Origin: Rhododendron vialii
Lineage: Eukaryota; Streptophyta; Magnoliopsida; Ericales; Ericaceae
Assembly: GCF_030253575.1 (NCBI RefSeq)
Contig: NC_080566.1
Span: 25,992,001-26,056,000 of the forward strand
Length of the DNA: 64,000 nt
Direction of reading: 5' to 3'
Part shown: positions 58,236 through 64,000 of the stretch, piece after piece
Layout of the letters: each line of letters starts with the position of its first letter
How positions within the stretch are numbered: the first letter of the stretch is position 1
The notes under the pieces: generated by a model
The model's database searches: none
The model's input: the letters and a program-made list of their open reading frames with translations, nothing else
What the model was told of the DNA's origin: nothing
Program-made: the position numbers and the translations under genes

Positions 58236-58898
58236 ATTCATTTCCTTGCTCCACAAATACCCTCTAAAAAACAATTATTATATCAATTATGGTAGAGTTA
58301 TGTCGCGGGAGAAAATTTAAAATATTTTTCTTAAAGTCCTCATTTAAGCGGACACACGATAATTATTTTTGAACGGAAGTAATAGTTTAATTAAGTTGGA
58401 GGGAAATACGGTGGAGAGGAAGTTAGTTAGGAGTATTATTTAGGACTCTTTGATTCTATTTTAGAACTCACCATTGGAGATGGACGAATCCTATTTTACA
58501 ACCATCTTTTAACAACTTTTTTATGCTAAAATGACTATCCATCCATAGTCAATTTGCATTCACATTGAGATGCTCTAAGGTGGGTACGGTTATGATTGGG
58601 ATGATTCTTGCGACATCGATTTATTTTCCAGAACTTCGGACCCCAGCCCGACACTGTGAACTCAAGCTCCAAAACTCACCCGCAACACCTGTGCATCACA
58701 ATGGATTCGTCTGAGGAATTCAACGATGAGATCTCTGGATTTAGAGTAGATCTAATAGATGATCTTAAATTACTCGTCTATTGTTACCGACCAATATTTT
58801 CATTCTCCCTGTAAATGCATGAATTATTACATTTACCAAAACTCTTGCATCTCATTAGGCGGTCAAGAGTTCGAATATCTAAAAGTCTTCTTCCCTTA

Positions 58899-59762
58899 GG
58901 TCATCATCCACAGTGGTATAATCAAAAGTCAATTGTTGTTAAAGTTAACAATATTGGTGCAAAAAATGACTCACAATGATATAATCAAACTTAGCAACAT
59001 CTTTAGAAATAATCAAATTTTGGGCTTTGGATAACCAAAACTAACAACCTTTTTCAAGAATCAAAATTTGTGAACTCCACACCATTTAAGTTAACTGGTT
59101 TCAAAATTTATATACACGCGTATTTCAATTAGTATTCTCTTCTTCACCTGTTCTATATTTTCTTCACTTCAACCACAAACTATTTCTCTTTCTTTTCCTC
59201 CAAAAGTGAAGCTCGGAAAAGTAATATTTTTTTACTTTTATCCAAGTATTTTGAGAAATAATCACTTTTTAGCAAAAAAAAAAAAAAAATCGACTAAAAA
59301 GTGGTTATTCCTTTTTTGTTCCTCCCCTATGGTTGAGTAAATGAAGAACCTCACAAAAAAAAAAAAAGGAAGAACCTTGCATTCTTTTTAAAATTTAAGT
59401 ATACATCTGAATTTTTTTGAAAGATTAAGAGAGTGGTGGATTTGTGATATAAGCTACAGGAATAGGAAGAAAAAAAAAGTTTTGGTATTGGTTTGATAGA
59501 TAACACTAGGAAGAACATCATATGTTCAATATATTTTGCCAAAAAAAAAAAAAAAACGTAATGGAGGGAAATGAATTGCGGGAAACATAGGAGGCGAGAG
59601 AGATTGTGTGAAATTGTAGTGGACCCCTTATTTTGGTTATAGACTAGAAGTGACTATTGTGAACCTCAACATTGTTAAGCTTAACAACCTCTTAAGTGAA
59701 TAATCAAAAGCTGATGTGTCAACTTTTGACTATCCATTTTTTATTATACCACTATGGATGGC
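58899..59762. mobile_element. Tourist-type (PIF/Harbinger) MITE, 864 bp
   Basis: The ends are GGTCATCATCCACAGTGGTA and, inverted, GGCCATCCATAGTGGTATAA, with TTA on both sides (58896-58898, 59763-59765). Repeated AATCAAAAGT and AACAATATT words mirror each other inside. No coding capacity was found. Confidence 0.8.
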
Positions 59763-59765
59763 CTT

Positions 59766-60310
59766 AGAAGAGCTTTTCCTTCATTTCTTTGTTTTTATTC
59801 TATAATTAGCTTATTTTATTCTATAGGTCGATTTGTTGGGTTTGGTTATCTCGTAGATTCTCATAATTGATCTATTGTCCCTGATCTATACTTTGTACTT
59901 CATGTATGATGTGAATGATCTATTCTATTGATTGGCAAAAAAAAAAAAAAAAGTCTTAAGGGTTGTCTTGTACTTAGCTTTAGGGCATATTAGTCGGACC
60001 CCTTCTCTCCATATATCATAGATATCTTAGAGCATCTCTAACCCACCTCTAGCTACATCTCTATTTGAGAGTGTGGATGTGACATATTGAGTAAAATTTT
60101 TGTAATTTATTCTTTTTTTTTCAACTTTTTATACTTTCTGGAAGAATCTTGGAAGGATTCATTGTCCTTTATAGACATTTAGTCTCCAAATTTACTTTTG
60201 ATTCTCTAAATATAAAAGACCAAAGTGTTTTTGGGTCTCCAAAATACTTTTGTTCCCAGGCCCCATGGAACTGGTGTAATGTAAATGATGCATTATTACA
60301 TTGGTGATTG
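59766..60310. other. Spacer with retroposon-like tail
   Basis: An A-run at 59937-59952 after GATTGGC resembles the 3' end of a LINE copy. A GAGCATCTCTAACC word at about 60030 resembles a MITE end. Neither could be delimited. Confidence 0.3.
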
Positions 60311-60311
60311 G

Positions 60312-60545
60312 TCTATGGGCTCGATTGGATGCGGTATTAGGTTTGGAGGTATTATATAAGAAGGGGGGATTAGATAGTAGGTGGTATTGGTTAATAAGGG
60401 ATGACCCACATTGATGTGATATTTATGGAGGGGGGATTAAATAGTGATTGGTTTGGATGGAGTATTAGAAAGGGGGGATAAAATAGTACGTGGTTTGGAT
60501 GTAGGATAAATAGGGGGTATTAGGAAGGGTGGATAATGTAAAAAG
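60312..60545. repeat. Subterminal repeats of a Harbinger-like element
   Basis: Imperfect copies of GGTTTGGATGGAGTATTAGA / AGGGGGGATAAAATAGTA recur at about 60340, 60425, 60450 and 60495. Their position 0.8 kb before a Myb/SANT-like ORF suggests the left part of a PIF/Harbinger derivative. The far end was not identified. Confidence 0.45.
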
Positions 60546-61339
60546 CCGTCAAATGACTTTTTTACCCTTGTGCAGTCTCATACTTAATTATGTATTACGT
60601 TATATGTATAATTACAAATATAATTAATCTTTCAAACTTTAATCCATAATATATATTTTTACTAAAAAATGTAATAATTTAATAATATTATAAAATAAAA
60701 ATTCAGTTTTAATTTGATAAAAATCGTTTTTTGCAAATAAAAATTCTGTTTATTTTTTTTTGTTGCAAAAATATATTGTTTGGTAGTTGAAAAAGTGTGC
60801 AACAATTTTGTTAGGTGAATTTGCATGTGGCCAACATATTTTTTTTGGTGAAAATGTGCCTAACTAATATAATAAGAATTATATAAAATAAATAAAATAT
60901 TTACATTTCGTTTTTAAGTGCTTTATTATATTTATGAGAAATATTTTTAAACTTGATGAAATTTTAAAATGTTAAAATACGTACCGATTATTTGGATAAA
61001 ATAAAATAAGTTTTCTTTAAAATGTTTGAACTAGTTATTTGTTGAAAATGTTGAATAAAAATAGTTAATAATGTTTAAAGTACGAGATTTTTTCTTTTTT
61101 TTAAAAATGTGTAATACAACCGAAATTTTATGCATTTTTTAAAAAACCAAAATTTATAAAAATGAATGGGGAGTAGATGGTGGTTGGAAACATGTGGGTG
61201 TTAGTTGAATTCATGTGAGTAGTAGGTTCAACAAATTATTTATATCAAAGTTTCTATAAATAGCACTCATTTTCCATATCTCATCTCACATCTCATATTC
61301 AATTCCTAATTTCGTAAATTTATTTTCTTCATCATTTCA

Positions 61340-61823
61340 ATGGCACGCCGGGCTTGGAGCGAGGAGGAGGAGGATGCATTGTTAACAAACCTTACGAGCC
61401 TTGTAGATCAGGGGGTTTGGCGAACCGACAACGGAGGGTTTCGCCCTTCCTACTTGGGAGTTCTTAAAAATGAGATGCGAGTTTCTTTCCCTCAAGCAGG
61501 TATAAACGAAATTCATATTAAAGGAAGGATCAAGAAATGGAAGAGTGATTATCGTATACTAGACGCTATGCTTAGGCGTCCTGGGTTCGGGTGGAATCCA
61601 AATGAAAACAAGCTAGTGGTGGCAAATGAAATTTGGAATGAATTTGTCCAAGTAAGTACTTTTCAATGTTTTTTCAATTTTGTATAAAGTATTGGTCTGT
61701 AAATTTTGTTAATGTTTTCCTAACTTTTGTATGTAGGATCAACGACATCTGAGACATTTACGGGACAGGCAATTTCCCCATTTTAATCGATGGGCCTATT
61801 GCTTTGTTTCCGAGGAGAACTAG
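61340..61823 (+). CDS. Myb/SANT-like DNA-binding protein, two exons, 132 aa (Harbinger-associated type)
   Basis: Exons 61340-61651 and 61737-61823 are joined in phase across a small GT-AG intron. The protein is a single Myb/SANT-like domain (PF12776 type): MARRAWSEEEEDALLTNLTS, then PSYLGVLKNEMRVSFP, IKGRIKKWKSDYRILDAMLR, FGWNPNENKLVVANEIWNE, and a second-exon tail RDRQFPHFNRWAYCFVSEEN. Such proteins are either transposition helpers of PIF/Harbinger elements or domesticated relatives (LIMYB-like). The protein is shorter than typical family members, which have a further C-terminal region. A clear 5' TATA-like TATAAATAG lies at about 61255. It is open with no lesions. Confidence 0.75.
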
Positions 61824-62159
61824 AAGTTCGAAGTTTAAGGCGGCCATTGGAAGAATAAATTGAAGTTGTGATAATAAATGTGTTGACGAATAAATTAATG
61901 GGCTTCCTAATTTGTTTTATGTATGGATGTGAGAGGGTGTACTTCTGTTGGGGCTCTGTATTGTACTATTGTTTTGAAGTGAAATTTTGAACCACTAAAT
62001 AATTTATATCTTTCATACGTTAGTTATGAGAACAAAATATCCAAAAAACAATATGCCAACGTGATTGATGAAATAAAACGTACAACTTACGAAATTTTAA
62101 CAACTTATACAGTGTTCCCAACCTAATTCGTCCAAATTCTTGAAATAAAACTTACAACT

Positions 62160-62519
62160 TTACTCCGAATTGAACAGATGTGCCAATAAAATACAACTTA
62201 CGAAACCTAACAAAAAAATTACAACAAAGTATGTTGTTAGACTAGGTTGGTATTGAACTTCCAAAGCACTTGTGGATGTCGAAGCACCGTCATTTGATTG
62301 ATGTTTGGTTCGGGCCAACTCCATGTCTTGAATTAGCCGGTATCTTTCCTCATGAAATGCTAACAATGCTTCTTCCGCTTCATCTAATGTGTTGTACCTT
62401 TTCTTCAAGTTTCCCGCGTATCCATTGACTTGTAGTTCCGCGGTCATCCAACTTGTATATATACCCGGTTTACGGCCAATGAAAACCACCCAAGACTTAT
62501 CTTTGTCTTGACTTCTCAT
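62160..62519 (-). CDS. RNase H1 N-terminal-domain (viroplasmin-like fold) protein with C-terminal membrane helix, 119 aa
   Basis: The start is taken at the ATG 62519 (MRSQDKDKSWVVFIGRKPGI); the frame is open further upstream, so an upstream exon is possible. Residues about 9-55 match the RNase H1 N-terminal RNA:DNA-binding domain (VVFIGRKPGIYTSWMTAELQ, VNGYAGNLKKRYNTLDEAEE). A Ser/Thr-rich linker and a hydrophobic C-terminal helix (TTYFVVIFLLGFVSCILLAH) follow. No RNase H catalytic domain is present. Domains of this kind often occur alone in plant genomes next to Harbinger-type or Myb-like ORFs. The function is unknown. Confidence 0.6.
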   Translation of the reverse strand: MRSQDKDKSWVVFIGRKPGIYTSWMTAELQVNGYAGNLKKRYNTLDEAEEALLAFHEERYRLIQDMELARTKHQSNDGASTSTSALEVQYQPSLTTYFVVIFLLGFVSCILLAHLFNSE

Positions 62520-62543
62520 TGCAAATCTAGTTGGATACAACAA

Positions 62544-63304
62544 TAACGATATTTATTGTGAAACAATATGTAGAGTATGCTTACAAATAAATATGGCTCA
62601 GATATATTCGACCGGCACTGTGCACTACTTGGCTACAAATTATGTTGTCGAACGGTGATTGAACTGTTGGCCCTCATAACTTGTCCCGTCAAGATAAGTG
62701 ACTCACCTCAAATTGTCTCGTTTTATATCATCATGGCCTACATATAAGTTACAAATTGACAACAAAACAGCCTAAAAACAGCATCTGGTATTGAAAAATA
62801 CATTGTTTGAGTCCACAAACTGCAGGTTTTCATGCACTGTCCAAAAACAACAGTGTCCCAAAAATGTTACTGCAGGAACCACAACTGGAACACAGGCAGC
62901 CACATGCTGCAGCAGCAAGAGTTTGGACACAGCAAACAACAACAAAAAACTGTAGAAACAGCCAGCAGTCAAAGGCTCGTTTAGATGCTTCACTATGAAT
63001 AGGTGGCTCAAAAAAGTTTCGTCATAGCCATATGTTAAAAACCAGCCCACGAAAACAATGCAGAACAGAAACCTGAAAACTGGATTGGCATGCTCAACAC
63101 TGAAACACAACATCCCACACTCCATAGTGGCCAGCATTACCTATGCCAAAGCATGGCAATACACAGGCCCCACATTCACACACCAGCAGTCTCAAAAACA
63201 GCTGACATACCAAAAATAACAGTCTTAAATACCAAAACAGAAACTCAACTGCAGAATACAGTACCCAGACACACCATACAGAAACAGAACTGGAGAACCA
63301 GATC
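62544..63304. other. CA/ACA-rich spacer
   Basis: An ACA/CAG-rich stretch (62770-63300) with recurrent AACTGCAG and AACAGAA words is related in style to the tandem repeat at 63600-64000. No gene was recognised. Confidence 0.4.
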
Positions 63305-63597
63305 CTATGAAGCACGGATACTCCGAAACTAGTCACATACGAGTATCGGATACGCGAAGGATACGAATACGCGCCCGATACGCCCCGATACGTATCGGAT
63401 AAGGAAAATAAGTATCTTGCATTTAAATTAAATATTTTTTATTTCGGATACGTTTCGGATACGCGATGGATACGTGGGGGATACGGCAGGATACGTTTAG
63501 GATATGGCGGGGGTTAAAATGAAATTTTTGAAAGAATCATAGAATGTTCAATGTTCCGTATCGTGTCGTATCCGTATCCCGTATCCGTGCTTCATAG
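63305..63597. mobile_element. Phrase-array DNA element E, 293 bp, perfect 8-bp target duplication
   Basis: It is flanked by ACCAGATC at 63297-63304 and 63598-63605. The exact 17-bp inverted repeat is CTATGAAGCACGGATAC. The body is made of GGATACG/CGTATCC words in both orientations, mostly 8-15 bp apart. No coding capacity was found. Confidence 0.9.
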
Positions 63598-63605
63598 ACC
63601 AGATC

Positions 63606-64000
63606 AGAACCTCAACAGAACATTCAACTGCAAAACCATATCAGAACCTCAACAGAACACTCAACTGCAGAACCAGATCACAGCAGCAAAAAACTAGACA
63701 GAGGCTCAGAAAATTATCATCATCGCCCATAACACCAATTATATGCCATTCCAACACCACTTATATGCCATTAGAACCTGCACTTACAATGTCCAACACA
63801 AAAACAGAACACAAAACTGCAGAACCAGATCACAGTAGCCCAAATTCGTCCGACAGAGGCTCAGAGAATGTTCATCATTGCCCACAACACCACTTATATG
63901 CCATTACAACCTGCACTTACAATGTCCAACACAAAAACAGAACACAAAACTGCAGAACCAGATCACAGTAGCCCAAATTTGTCCGACAGAGGCTCAGAGA
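63606..64000. repeat. Tandem repeat, about 133-152-bp unit, running off the right edge
   Basis: AACTGCAGAACCAGATCACA starts at 63663, 63815 and 63948, followed each time by CAGAGGCTCAGA and, in the first two, TTATATGCCATT. The last two spacings are 152 and 133 bp. The unit also contains the ACCAGATC target of element E. Confidence 0.85.

Overview
The window is nuclear DNA from a flowering plant, most likely a eudicot. It carries three plant genes with GT-AG introns: an MRS2-type magnesium transporter, a cluster-I diacylglycerol kinase, and a COQ10/START-like plastid protein. The rest is a dense layer of plant transposable elements and a nuclear copy of the plastid petA 3' end. Many long (GA)n/(CT)n tracts are scattered through the spacers. 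All coordinates below come from reading the sequence; no database search was run.

Layout. 1-9325: nested Ty3/gypsy elements. A minus-strand Tat-type element has its 5' LTR at 8723-9325, followed by a decayed gag-protease-RT. It is split by a solo LTR (6453-8172) and, inside RT, by a second element whose right end is at 3463. 9764-12748: minus-strand COQ10/START-like gene, three exons visible; the remaining exons should lie left of the window. 14117-20890: complete minus-strand MRS2 gene, six exons, 395 aa. 21540-21830: petA-derived plastid insertion. 22004-29100: small DNA transposons, a Pack-MULE-like element (22951-24379), a solo LTR (25295-27084) and a broken hAT transposase. 29346-36296: a small TIR element split first by a 532-bp MITE-like insert and by a gag-only LTR retrotransposon (30052-35762). 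36308-40517: a 4.2-kb AT-rich TIR element. 40798-42400: LTR remnant and spacer. 42421-53743: complete plus-strand DGK gene, seven coding exons, 713 aa, with Stowaway MITEs, micro-retroposon stubs and a perfect 139-bp-arm fold-back element in its introns. 54398-59762: three TSD-flanked DNA elements. 60300-62600: Harbinger-like region with a Myb/SANT-like ORF and an RNase H1 N-domain ORF. 63305-64000: one more TSD-flanked array element and a tandem repeat running off the edge.

The three housekeeping genes are independent of each other: Mg2+ transport, phosphatidic-acid signalling, and plastid/mitochondrial lipid or quinone binding. All show the expected exon phases and clean reading frames, although insertions fill their introns. 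The most interesting signals are: (i) five elements with matched 8-9-bp target duplications and short TIRs whose bodies are degenerate short-phrase arrays; (ii) four micro-insertions of 19-33 bp made of a poly(A)/poly(T) tail with flanking duplications, read as extreme 5'-truncated LINE insertions; (iii) the recent perfect hairpin in DGK intron 6 and a 33-bp copy of DGK exon 6 in the same intron; (iv) a 10-bp-periodic array in the LTRs at 31.5 and 35.3 kb.
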